Shown here piece by piece: positions 46,276-57,240 of a stretch of 64,000 nucleotides of DNA (position 1 is its first letter; the number at the start of each line of letters is the position of its first letter). Location: NCBI GenBank assembly GCA_963556145.1, contig OY744465.1:806001-870000 (forward strand), read 5' to 3'. The stretch comes from Hygrocybe punicea (lineage: Eukaryota > Basidiomycota > Agaricomycetes > Agaricales > Hygrophoraceae). The notes beneath the pieces were generated by a model that ran no database searches, had not been told where the DNA came from, and saw only the letters and a program-made list of their open reading frames with translations. Made by a program: the position numbers and the translations under genes.

Positions 46276-46303
46276 TTAATTTTGTCCAGTGAAAACCCTC
46301 ATA
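46276..46303 (-). repeat. Right 28-bp TIR of element B
   Basis: The complement reads TATGAGGGTTTTCACTGG onward, 27 of 28 identical to the left end. The duplication GTTCCT follows at 46304-46309. Confidence 0.7.
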
Positions 46304-46544
46304 GTTCCTGCCAAACTCAGCCCAAGAATCTCTCACGTTCACCCGAGATAAATCCCAGTGAGAAATCCGCCGTATTAGGTAGAATCACAACCATTTGTAC
46401 AGAGTCCTCTACACAATACTTGGTAATACATGTTTTGACCGTATAGCATTTTTTTTTTCATTTAATACCAATTGGAAAGAGAAACAAATCATATTGCAGT
46501 GTATGGTACGCAATTGTGTCCATTTTTATTCTATTTCCGCTCCC

Positions 46545-46627
46545 GCTCCCCTTCCTCTCTCCCTGCTCCCCTTCCTCTCTCCCTGCTCCCCTTCCTCTCT
46601 CCCTGCTCCCCTTCCTCTCTCCCCCCC
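46545..46627. repeat. 20-bp minisatellite, four copies
   Basis: Perfect units of CTCCCCTTCCTCTCTCCCTG in tandem. They are exact and so probably recent or unstable. The repeat lies downstream of the minus-strand gene ending near 46770. Confidence 0.9.
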
Positions 46628-46766
46628 TTCCATTTGCAGTGCGGCAGTGGTAACATGTGTGACAACAGCAACAGAAACTTACAGATGAATACGACGATTG
46701 CACGGAACGTTCAGAACAGCGGCGACAACAAGATGAGATGCGTGGGATGAAGATAGCGTTGATCAT

Positions 46767-48198
46767 GAATCCGCCGCTTTGCTGGCGGCAGCCTTGGCAC
46801 CCTTTGCGGCCTTCTTCCGACTCTGGCCCATTTGTTCGTAATGCTGTAGATCCCAGATATCAGCAAGAAGATCAGCAATGAAAGTAGGAACCAAACAGCG
46901 AGTGTTTCTGGATCCTCTTTGAGTATCTTTTCCCAAACTGCGTTAAATGCGAGCTTCGTAGCTTTCGGATTCTTGACCTTATAGTCGATTAGGTACAAGT
47001 TCCTATTTTGTAACGTAGCCAGTTAGGAATAGATCTACGGCAAAATGAATTCAAAATACCTTGCACTGTTTGCTTTAGTCGGATAGATAGGTGTGTCCTT
47101 TTTGTCGCTAATCGCCGCCGTTTGTTTACCCTTCCCAGAAGACTTCGACAATGAAGGAGAAGTCCCGATGTCCCAGAACCTGTCATTGGCGGGTGTACCG
47201 AACATCTCATGTCTGGCGTGATAATGTCAGTGAGAGACAAATGGATGAATTGACACATACAGCGGGTTCACAATTGCAAGTCCGCTAGAACCATCGCCTG
47301 TCCCATCAACCAGAATATCCAGAGGGCAATGCATTTCCTTCATCTCTGGAGTGTTCATGTCCTCCTTAGCAGTTTCTTCTTGAACCTTCAGAACATTCAC
47401 TTGAACATTTGCAGGCTCCGGCGGTGTAAGGCTAAGAGGTGTCGGAGGTGAGACAGGTGGAAGAGGATGTGGAGGTAGGATGCAGTCTGGTTTCGGGGCA
47501 GGGGGTGGTGTTAGGACGCGAGGAGGCTGCAGATCTGTATCTGGTAATGGAGTATCTTTATCTTCGTATTCTAAATCCCATTCCACCATTGCGTCAATGG
47601 GTGTGGGAGAGGGCGTCAGTAACAGTTTGGGTTTTTTTGTGTCTCGTGTGCAGATTGTCAGAGCGGGGCGTTTACCAAGAACTTTCTGAGCATCTTCTTT
47701 CTTCACCGCTTTGCCTTCAGGTTCAGCAACGTTGTTGTGGTACCAGCCAGAGTATGTAGTTGATCCAATGCGGATAGCCTTCCAGTGCCCTTCGCATAGC
47801 TGCAATTCTGGAAAATTCGTGTACATCTTGTAAAGGTAAAATTGGAAAGCTTCGCGTGTGATCTTCTTCCATTGTGCCAGGGCTGCGTTATTCCGATGAA
47901 GTTGGTTGAACACCTGTTGAGAGAGATTGCGCATGTCGGTAATCCGGAATCCATTTACGATGTTTCCATTGGCTTCTTCCACAAATTTTGCAGTGACGTT
48001 GATACCTTGCGACACCCTTCCCTTCCCTTTGTTGCCTGGCACCTCATTGATGACCATTGCGTCGCAATCATCGCTACTCCAGTCCTTTCTGGTCCAGAAG
48101 CGGACTCTTGGGTATTCTGCACGATTTGGTGCTGTGCTGACCAGAGTGACCGCATCTGGCGGTACCACCAAGGAATTACCCATTTTATACGTGCTCAT
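46767..48198 (-). CDS. Hypothetical protein, Pro-rich centre and Lys/Ala-rich tail
   Basis: The main exon (48198 to about 47262) encodes MSTYKMGNSLVVPP, then YPRVRFWTRKDWSSDDCDAMVINEVPGNKGKGRV, a helical segment, and a long Pro-rich linker with an LGKRPALTICTRDTKKPK basic stretch. A second exon contains EMFGTPANDRFWDIGTSPSLSKSSGKGKQ. The last (about 47000-46767) has LYLIDYKVKNPKATKLAFNAVWEKILKEDPETLA. The tail RKKAAKGAKAAASKAADS requires a frame change near 46893, either an intron or a one-base lesion. An alternative 5' exon may start at 49572 (MFLNARQQFGTQN), with the MITE at 48313-49161 sitting between. I do not recognise the family. Basic stretches suggest a nuclear protein. Confidence 0.4.
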
Positions 48199-48312
48199 TT
48201 GGTTTTGATTTTGATTTGTCGACTCAGACCTGGTTGTGAGGAGACTATCATACATAGATCTGGTATTCACATTGATCATATCAGTAGAGATGAATCTACT
48301 AGTAAGCCATGA

Positions 48313-49161
48313 CACAGGGTGCGCAGTAGCATACCATGTCACACAGTATCTTGAAAGTACTTGACAAGTATACTAAATATCATTACCATAACATTCAACA
48401 TGGTATTGTAACAGTATTCAGACATAAACTACAATACTTGTGCCCAAATTCATCTGAAGGTATGAAGGCAAATGAGACTTATACCTTTTCAATAACATCA
48501 AGCCTTTTGTTTCACTACTTTTACTGTATCTACAGCAAAGTACTGTATAGTTCAGATAGAATACTTGCAGCCTAAGATGAATCAAAGTATTAAACTAGTA
48601 AGAAAGTTGTGCCACTTTCACTACTAGGATACCTTTTGAATCCTTTCTAGATACAGTGTGAAATAGTATAGTACTGTTGCCATATTGTAGATTTCAGATA
48701 CTGTGTCAATACTTTTAAGATACTGTTTCAGTACTTTTATTATAATAAAAGTATCTTAAAAGTATTGACACAGTATCTTAAATCCACAATATGGCAACAG
48801 TACTATACTATTTCATACTGTATCTTGATAGGATTCAAAAGGTATCCTAATAGTAAAAGTGGCCCAACTTCCTTACTGGTTTAATACTTTGATTCATCTT
48901 AGGCTGCAAGTATTCTATCCAAACTATACAGTACTTTGCTGTAAATACAGTAAAAGTAGTGAAACAAAAGGCTTGATGTTATTGAAAAGGTATAAGTCTC
49001 ATTTGCCTTCATACCTTCAGATGAATGTGAGCACAAGTATTGTAGTTTATGTCTGAATACTGTTACAATACCATGTTGAATGTTATGGTAATGATATTTA
49101 GTATACTTGTCAAGTACTTTCAAGATACTGCGTGACATGGTATGCTACTGTGCACCCTGTG
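48313..49161. mobile_element. Palindromic MITE, copy 1 (849 bp)
   Basis: Two arms of about 420 bp form a near-perfect hairpin starting CACAGGGTGC. The target duplication is TGA (48310-48312 and 49162-49164). The centre is the palindrome CTTTTATTATAATAAAAG near 48735-48752. A closely similar copy lies at 53160-54009. The 3-bp duplication and CAC start fit the CMC (CACTA) group, and a Tnp2-like gene lies between the copies. ORFs inside are mirror artefacts. Confidence 0.88.
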
Positions 49162-49786
49162 TGAACATACTGCAAAGCGTCAAATTTTGTTTGGATGGAA
49201 ATATTCGATGTATAAAGGTGCATATATGTGGAATTTCCACTCTGCAGGAGTGCCTCATGTGTTGCAGTCGACAAGGTGAATGATTGCGCCAATGTAGGTT
49301 GCATATATGTATTCTATTCAAGATATAAGAGCACAAATATGTTAAGCAAGCGAATAGACTCAGACTCACTAGTCCAATGCTTTGGTTATCCTGCATCCCA
49401 CAAGCACTCTCAAATGCATTGAGACCTGTATCGGAGCAGCCGAGAGTAGAGTTGAGAGATGAAAGGTGCTGGAATGATTGTGACTGAGACTGGACAGAAG
49501 ACTGCGCGATTCCGGGCATTTGCAATGAAAGATTTTGGGTACCAAATTGCTGCCGAGCATTCAGGAACATTGTCCCATCACACTTGAGACAGTTGAGGTG
49601 GTTGGTTGGTTACGGTTGAGCGGTGGTTACAAGGTGGTGATGGTGATGGACCAAGGACCAAGGTCAAGGTGAGGTCAAGGTGATGACGTCGGTGTTATAA
49701 GTCAATATATGTGCACACCTCAAGATATTGCTATTCCTATGGTACGACATGGCTATGTATATATGGCCCTGCATAAAGTGGGTGAG

Positions 49787-52700
49787 CTACTCAGGTATGA
49801 GTTCAATTACTTCCCGAACACCCCCAAGATCACTGACTTCCAGGCCCAGCTTTTCCACCACAAAGAAATGATCCTCTCTCCCTGGAATCTGTCGGAATGG
49901 AACCATCGCCACAACAGAGTGAATGGTCGCAATTTCGACAACAATCATCGTATCAGGCTGGTATGCACACACAGCCAATACACCATGTGAGAGACGCAGC
50001 AGTTCGGGGTCGGGGTGGGAATAGAGGGTGATGAGTGTGAGGGTCTCTTCTTGCTGTTGTACCACTGCTTGGAAATAGTAGACGACCTCACCGAATCGAA
50101 GACCACCTTCCAGCGAAAACTACATAGCATGAGATCAATGCGAGCCTGAACAAATGTCATAGGGACTTACCTTGACATTTCGAGACATCCGCACATCCTT
50201 GAGAGTTTTCTTTTGCTCTTTCCAAGCTGACCGGGCAATCTGCCCATTTGGAAGTTGCAGGCGAGCCCATTGTTTCAGGCGGGGAACCGACCCAGCTTGG
50301 ATCAGAGTGCCGGGTGCTGCTCTCTGGAAATACTCCCGGACAGTAGCAGCCTCCTCTCCAACCAACTTCTGAGGGTACTCATCACGAGCTCGCAGGAGAA
50401 TATATCCGTTTTGAAGGTCCTTGGCCCCACGTGGGAGGGTGTCTGGGTCTGGGTCGAGGTCAGGTATCATGGCCTTGAGAGCGTTGATCTGGCAACGGTG
50501 TACAGCACTTTGCGAGAGATTCCCATAAGGGTTTGATGGTTGCTTGATCTCTTCCCCAAGATTACCGATAGTCTGCTCGATTGTCCACTGTGTGTAATAA
50601 ACTTGTGGTCCAACGCGAGCAACTTCAGGTGCAAGATGAGGAAGAGCCTGGATACTGGGACGACAGAAATGGATGCGTGAAGATTTCCGTTGGTAGTACA
50701 AGAGCTCAAAGTCTCGACAGTATTCAAGAACGAGGTGGTGTGCGGCAACAAGTTGAACAGGAGTGATAGAGCGCTGGTAGAAAATGCGGATTGCAGCAAC
50801 AAGTTTGCAGAAGTGAGACCAATACTTTTCAGGGAGTATGTTGTAGAAAAGCGCAGGGCCCAAGCCGAACACATATGTCAAGAATTCCCAAGCTTTGTAA
50901 CCGCTTGAGATCTTCTCGGCAGGGTTTCGGGGAGGGCGATCGAAAGAGCCGGGAAGGTATGGTGTTGCATCAGCAACAGCTTTGCCGTGGTTGATCCAAA
51001 TGTTTCCTTGCAGGACCGCCCAGTCCCATGTCACCTTGTCATCAAGGGGATCACAATCAATTGTTCCACGGAAGAGGCCTAGTTTGAGATCGGTGATGTT
51101 GAGCGGGGTGAGATGCATGAGATCTGCAACAAAGGCAGCAGGAACGCCAAGTCCATGTTGTGGGGAGATTGCACTGATGATGCTTGGTTTGGAGATACCT
51201 GTTTCACGTCGATTAATTTTGTATTCCCTGTTGTTAGGCGAAGCGAGGACAAGTTGAAGGTTGCGATTGTAGTCAGTGGCGATGGTTGGAGGGAGATTGT
51301 ATACATCAACATCACCGTGATTACACCCAGGAACATCATAGTCGATAGGTTTGAGTAATGCCGGATAATAGTGTTTTCCGCCCTCTTTCCGCCGTCCTTT
51401 GACTGCACAGTACATGCGGCAACCATATGCTCCATGGTGACCAGTCTGTCCATTTAATTGCACAATGCCAATTGAATCTGCTGTCCCGAAGACAAAAAAT
51501 GGTCAGGAAACGAACACCGCCTGGCTGTTGGCATCCCAGATATGCAGACCTTCAGTTTGCAGAGCGATGAGGTGGTGTAGGCTGGGGAAAATGTATGAGT
51601 CGAGGTGCTTCAGTTTGTTGGGACCAGGAATGATACCACCGATGAGGACAAATTTTTTCTTATAATGGTATTGGGGAGGGAGGTCCAACATGACCCAGAT
51701 GTAGATGACACAGTCAGATTGTTTGTTGCGGTAGAGCTGTGCACCATCAATGGAGAACATGAGTGTAATGTCATCGTCACGCAAACGGCCATCATTGACA
51801 GCATGGAGGTAATCCGATCCTGTGTAAATGTCATCGAAGGAGGTGATACTGAGTCGACCCTGGCCATCCGTTTGCGTTAGAATGTCCTCAGTGCGACGAG
51901 TTCGATGGTGCATCAAATTGGCAATCTCGGGTGATCGCCAGAGCGCTTGCAATTGAGGGCCGACAGGAATTGTATGGAATTGCTGTCGTGGGTGACGAAT
52001 CTGGCCTTTCATCTTTTCTAAAAGAATAGGATCATAATGAGGTTCGCCACACTCGGGGCAGTTGTCTAGAGTGGCAAAGGGACCAGTGTAACCAACACAA
52101 GAGTTGGGACACATGTCATGCACAACCGAGTCGATGCCTGTGAGTTGAATGATCTTTCGGGTCATTTGATCATACGAGGGTATATCGTCTTCAGGGTGTC
52201 GTCGCAGAATAGATTGTCGAGTGCCTGTGTAGGATTTATCACCGTGTTGTAGGAATAGCTCAATCGCGAGGCGCAGATCGTGTTCATCCCCAAGATCGAG
52301 GACTTCCTGTGGGGGGTGGCGAAGTTGGTGGAGGGTGTTGGCATCCAGGCCATTGTCATCAAGGGAAGCAGTTCTCAGAGAATTAACGAAGGCTTGCGAA
52401 ATCTGGAGGTCGTCAAGCTGAGCTTCGGCATCGGTATCCTCAGGTACGTTGTCAAGTGAGTGACCAAGGGGAGGTGGGGGCACTTCGAATTCCTGCTGTC
52501 GGTCCTCAGTGGGCTCGTCATCAGCTAGGGAGCCTGGATCTACAAGGTCGTCTTCATCAAAGGCAAGGTCAGCCTGCAGGTGAATCTGTCCATGAGTCTG
52601 GGGCCCAGGGTAGCTAAAATTATGAACATGCCTCATCTTCCCATTCCATACGGTCCAAGTCCTGCCCACCCTGGATGATCTCCCTGGCATCCTGAGTGCC

Positions 52701-52967
52701 ATAGTCATTGCTTCCCAGAGCAAAATTCTCCTGATCCTCAAAATCAAATCCATCATCGGAATCGTCGTCAGAATTGTCATCAGAGTCTACATCAACCAGG
52801 AGTGGGAGGTCGCTATCGCCTTGTGCCTGGCTAGGACCAGGGAGATGTGCCTCGAGGGTGGTAGTTATGCGGACACGGAAACGGGCATGTCGACGCCAGG
52901 TACTCTCAGAGACCTTCTTGCGTTGCTTGCAGAGGACGGGGCAGTCACAATAAAAGTCTGGGGCCAT
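49787..52967 (-). pseudogene. Second Tnp2-like (CMC-type) transposase with a stop codon
   Basis: The first exon (from 52967) has a zinc-finger-like CDCPVLCKQRKKVSESTWRRHAR and an acidic stretch. The core includes CPNSCVGYTGPFATLDNCPECGEPHYDP (about 52030-52115), MFSIDGAQLYRNKQSDCVIYIWVMLDLPP (about 51677-51765), IPGPNKLKHLDSYIFPSLHHL, GHHGAYGCRMYC, GVPAAFVADLMHLTPLNITDLKLGLFRG and YWSHFCKLVAAIRI. After an intron at about 50125-50180 the C-terminal exon ends at 49787. An in-frame TGA (complement of 51503-51505) sits between VFVS and PFFVFGTADS, where arginine would be expected. The exon 1 to exon 2 joint near 52620-52670 also needs an intron or a frame change. Otherwise the gene is well kept. 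Confidence 0.72.
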
Positions 52968-53159
52968 TCGTCAACGAAAACAAATGTTATTCAAATGTTA
53001 TATATGTGTAAAATAGGATCAGGGAATGGGAATGGGAAGTAGGATCAGGAAGTAGAAATGTCCGATCCTTGATTATCGTAATTCGATAAGATAAGCAATA
53101 ATACGAAATAAACAATCCTAAATACAAGTAATACGATTCAATTCACCGGATTTCTCACT

Positions 53160-54009
53160 CACAGGGTGCACAGTAGCATACCATGTCACACAGTATCTTG
53201 AAAGTACTTGACAAGTATACTAAATATCATTACCGTAACATTCAACATGGTATTGTAACAGTATTCAGACATAAACTACAATACTTGTGCTCAAATTCAT
53301 CTGAAGGTATGAAGGCAAATGAGACTTATACCCTTTCAATAACATCAAGCCTTTTTGTTTCACTACTTTTACTGTATCTACAGCAAAGTACCATATAGTT
53401 CAGATAGAATACTTGCAGCCTAAGATGAATAAAAGTATTAAACTAGTAAGGAAGTTGTGCCACTTTCACTACTAGGATACCTTTTGAATCCTTTCAAGAT
53501 ACAGTGTGAAATAGTATAGTACTATTGCCATATTGTGGATTTAAGATACTGTGTCAATACTTTTAAGATACTGTTTCAGTACTTTTATTATAATAAAAGT
53601 ATCTTAAAAGTATTGACACAGTATCTTAAATCCACAATATGGCAATAGTACTATACTATTTCACACTGTATCTTGAAAGGATTCAAAAGGTATCCTAGTA
53701 GTGAAAGTGGCACAACTTCCTTACTAGTTTAATACTTTTATTCATCTTAGGCTGCAAGTATTCTATCTGAACTATACAGTACTTTGCTGTAGATACAGTA
53801 AAAGTAGTGAAACAAAAGGCTTGATGTTATTGAAAGGGTATAAGTCTCATTTGCCTTCATACCTTCAGATGAATTTGAGCACAAGTATTGTAGTTTATGT
53901 CTGAATACTGTTACAATACCATGTTGAATGTTATGGTAATGATATTTAGTATACTTGTCAAGTACTTTCAAGATACTGTGTGACATGGTATGCTACTGCG
54001 CACCCTGTG
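53160..54009. mobile_element. Palindromic MITE, copy 2 (850 bp)
   Basis: The same family as 48313-49161: near-perfect inverted arms beginning CACAGGGTGC and ending GCACCCTGTG. The target duplication is ACT (53157-53159 and 54010-54012). The arms within this copy are more alike than the two copies are to each other, as expected if arms are repaired against one another. Confidence 0.9.
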
Positions 54010-54151
54010 ACTGGGGATAAATACCCCATGAAGAACCCACCAAAGGGCCTCAAGCCGCAACCAGTATATTTTCTTCTTTTCGGTAAGAAATAGTTTATCT
54101 CCCCGCCCTCTTATTCCTCAAACCATCTGTGTATCCAGCCTACAGATCGAC

Positions 54152-54437
54152 ATGAACCCTATTTCAGCACTCGTTGAATTGCGCGTCGAGGGTGATGATT
54201 CTACGAAGACCATCTACGAGAAACCTGTGATCACTACAGGTCATGACATCCAAAAACCCCCGGGGGAATTCCATCATTGCGACGGAACCAACAACAACGC
54301 TCACCCGATCCCAGGACCTGTCTGCCTCAGTGCATTAGATGATGTCTCCGTGATCACTGGCTTGGAATGGGATGGGTGAGTTATGGTTGGGATCTTCCTT
54401 GTTGGGATCTTCCTTGTTGTTGTCGCCCGTGTTGATG

Positions 54438-54469
<32 letters not shown>

Positions 54470-54901
54470 CACACAAGGGTCTATACGCCGGCTTTTGACG
54501 ATTACGAGGTCACGTCTATCGGTGGCTTGCGGGCAACTCCGCAAAAGTTCTGGGGAATCTACCTCAACTATAAGCTTATACCAGTGGGCGGGAGCCAACA
54601 GTACGTCCAGAACTTGGACGAGGTCCTCTTTGCCTTCGATGCATTCAATTCAAGCGAACCCTATGTCAAAGTAGCCTTGAAATTGACAGGGCCGCCCACT
54701 ACATCCGTCAATGAAGGGGTCACTCTCAACGTCAGAGACGGTGCTACGGGTGATCCTATCGCAGGTGCTACTGTGAACCAGAGTACCACCGATAACATGG
54801 GAAATGTTACCATCACATTCGGCGAAGCTGGATTATACCTCCTCAAGGCTGAGAAGGATGGTTCTATTCGCTCAAACGTCCTAAGAATGCAGGTTTCATA
54901 A
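54152..54901 (+). CDS. DUF4430-like protein with Ig-like C-terminal domain
   Basis: There are two exons, 54152-54376 and about 54479-54901. The first half has VELRVEGDDSTKTIYEKPVITTG, HHCDGTNNNAHPIPGPVCLSALDD and GLEWDG. The second has DDYEVTSIGG, FWGIYLNYKLIPVGG and DEVLFAFDAFN. This pattern fits the DUF4430 (transcobalamin-like) domain of secreted bacterial proteins. The end, GVTLNVRDGATGDPIAGATVNQSTTDNMGNVTITFGEAGLYLLKAEKDG, is like a carboxypeptidase-regulatory or Big-type beta sandwich. I see no signal peptide, so it may be cytoplasmic or use a route I cannot see. The bacterial-like domain pair suggests old horizontal transfer, followed by intron gain. Confidence 0.72.
54436..54469. repeat. 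(CAT)n microsatellite inside an intron
   Basis: A run of about 11 CAT units lies in the only intron of the DUF4430-like gene, just before its 3' splice site. Reading through would add a Ser or His run. Confidence 0.9.
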
Positions 54902-55474
54902 AGTCAATAATATTCAGTGCGTGATCTTGGTACTATCCTTTCACATAGATTCATTGAAAGGCAGCTGATATTAGGTATCTAAGATAGCTTTGGTTCTATG
55001 GGAAGATGTCGTCGGAAGATTCGGTTCGTTCGTTCAAGAGTCGAGGAAAAACATGTTGACAGAGCTAGTACAGTAATCTTTTAAATTACCACAAAGTTAC
55101 ACCATGGAATGGATGAATTTTACGGGCCGAACATGAAGGCCTCACCCACATCCTCCTTCAAGCCCTCAGGTGGCGCAAAATAAAGCAACCACCCTCGCCA
55201 CACAACCCGTTCCCAGGTCGATCACAAGGACTTTTTTGTGTACGCCCTCAGGATTGGCTTGTTTGTGAACTGGGGACGGTGGAGACACCCAAGCGGGGGA
55301 GGAGAGAGCACCTTAAATTATTGGTCTTTCAATTGTATCCCTCTACCGCAATTTCCATGAAAAAGACATAACAGCGATATCATAGATTGGTAGCAAAAGA
55401 CAGTAATTTTACCATAACCTTTCCGAAAATTTATATCAGCCATATTCTCCGCATCCAAGTCAGCACGCTTCACA
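54902..55474. other. Intergenic DNA between convergent genes
   Basis: I see no ORF or repeat of note. It probably holds the 3' ends of the two flanking convergent genes. Confidence 0.5.
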
Positions 55475-56007
55475 TCAGGCATTCCCATCAACCATCGGTA
55501 CCTCAGTACTGAACTTCGCCCCTTCAATAGTATCTTTCCCAGTAATCGAAATCAAGGTATTGGAGTGATAGGCGATCTCGGCAATCGTGGTCATCTTAGA
55601 CTCCTCGGCCTCAGTTGGGGGCATGTGGCCGTTCGTCGTCGGGTCGTAGTCATTGCTAGCCCTGATTAGGTGGGTGATCGTAACACAGTCCAGGGTTCTC
55701 GTCTGATTTTGGTAGAGGATCATTCCAAATGGGCCCCATTTGACCCACAAGGCCTTGGATCCCGTGTTGGTAACGCGAACGCCAACGACCTTGTCACCAC
55801 CACCGTAACTGTTTTCAATACTAATGAAATTACAACAATTGAGTTAGTGACATAAAACACTGTTACATAACATGTTCCACTCACACGGCCATGATAGAGT
55901 CGATAGTAGTGGACGGTTTGTAGAAGTTGGGAGTTAACTTTGGAGCGATGTAAAGCGGAGAGCTGGCCTATCGGGGCTGATATAGTGCAAGAGACGCCCT
56001 GGTTCAT
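55475..56007 (-). CDS. Hypothetical small protein, two exons
   Basis: Exon 1 (56007 to about 55883) encodes MNQGVSCTISAPIGQLSALHRSK...LYHGRV. Exon 2 (about 55818-55475) gives IENSYGGDKVVGVRVTNTGSKALWVKWGPFGMILYQNQTRTLDCVTITHLI and ends VPMVDGNA. The intron has GTGAGT and TTAG ends. Alternating hydrophobic residues suggest a beta-rich fold of about 150 residues. I do not recognise a family. No signal peptide is seen. Confidence 0.55.
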
Positions 56008-56640
56008 GTTTCCGACCTCTATTATGATCTCCCGCTTGTCAGCCGGCGAATCTAATCATCCACCAGGTCGATCTATTCGGATGACTCTTGACGCTTGACC
56101 TCAGGCTTGCCATCGTGAAAAGCGGAATAATGCCAAGGCCTAAGACAGTGGAAGATGTCCAAATATGCACACTAGAATAATATGAATCCAGCAGATGTGA
56201 TTATGGATATAGCGAATACTTGGGAGCCACGGTATTTTGCCATCGAAGCCAGAACAAGCGCACAAGGCGCTCCTGAGCATAAAGGCGCTTGCTGATTCAT
56301 AATGTACGTAATCGCCGATACGTTCGATGGCGAACAAAGCAATCGTGGAACGCCAAGGTTTATTTGCTAGCCAAGTGCGGTAGGGTAGTCAGGATGCAAG
56401 CGAGGGAGGTGAATGGGCAGATATACGTGCTCAGCGGACCGCAAGCAACAAAAACATCCGCGTTCCCCCGGGCGAAGATTGGAAGATCGAGTCGAGGTGA
56501 CATGATTGTACCTCTCTCAGACACTATTCTGCAAAAAATGAACACAGTTAAAATATATATACACCAGTAATAAATTCTGAAACCTAGGCTGTGAAAGCGC
56601 CGTAAAGATTAGAGACGACCAAACACCCTTCCTTTAAGTG

Positions 56641-56675
<35 letters not shown>

Positions 56676-57240
56676 CCATTGAAGAACTTGGCGTATTGGC
56701 GTACTGTAGGCGTCACGGCGGTCCTCGACGCAACAAGATCAGTCGGGGCGATATGACGTTTACGCAACCATTCCGCGAAGGTTAGAGACGGAAGAGCCGT
56801 GACTTGGAAGAGAAACGGAAGATACGAGGATTTGTTCATCGTGACAACCGCACCCTCGTTTGAAAAAAGCGGAAGACAAAGAGTGCGACTTTGCTTAGCT
56901 TGGCTTCGTCAGTTTCGTTTGTAGATGCTCTCTGGGAAAGTTCCCTGATGGACTGGTTCTCATTGAGGTTCACCGTGTGCGACCGGAACGACCTGCTGAA
57001 CCATGGGTGTCCGACGAGCCGACGAGTAAACATGGGTGTCCGACGAGTCTAAAGATGGGGACTCGCCATATCTCACGTGACACCAGCCTATGTCGCCATT
57101 CTACGCCATACGGCGACGGTATCGAACAATACCTGAAATGAGCCGTTCTGAGCCAACATCGGGCCCAATGGCTGCGCATGCCCAATCAGACTCTGCACCC
57201 CAATCTCACGTCTCCTTTCCTTCTCCACCACCGTCACCAT
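56008..57240. other. Mostly intergenic DNA
   Basis: It contains the (CT)n run at 56645-56673 and a short direct repeat CATGGGTGTCCGACGAG at about 57002 and 57031. A minus-strand ORF at 56609-56839 reads through the CT run and is not well supported. Confidence 0.45.
56645..56673. repeat. (CT)n microsatellite
   Basis: About 14 uninterrupted CT units. Confidence 0.95.

Larger units (their letters stand above)
14146..46303. mobile_element. Element B: candidate 32.2 kb giant transposon
   Basis: The left end TATGAGTGTTTTCACTGG (14146 on) and the complement of the right end (46303 leftward) match at 27 of 28 positions. The flanks are the exact 6-bp direct repeat GTTCCT (14140-14145 and 46304-46309). 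Inside are an integrase (40204-41791), a Tnp2 transposase (23023-26205) and many families that recur around basidiomycete transposons. The subterminal DNA is rich in short words: TCACC/GATCAC at 14170-14290, GTGCA at 45890-46260. A 6-bp duplication suits an integrase-type enzyme. The joint between the ends rests on the TIR and duplication alone. Smaller elements are nested inside, and part of the span could be a composite. Confidence 0.62.

Noticed and set aside
14146..46303. Element B as a Polinton/Maverick
   Set aside because: No protein-primed polymerase, capsid, packaging ATPase or maturation protease is visible, and the TIRs are too short.
46545..46627. Regular 20-bp repeats resembling a CRISPR array
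   Set aside because: The units are directly adjacent with no spacers, and this is a eukaryotic genome.
48336..49138. Pairs of identical ORFs on opposite strands (also at 53183-53986)
   Set aside because: They are mirror images produced by the palindromic MITE arms.
56609..56839. Minus-strand ORF of 76 residues
   Set aside because: It reads through the (CT)n run as Arg-Glu repeats and has no recognisable domain. The N-terminal half could be an exon, but I cannot connect it to anything.
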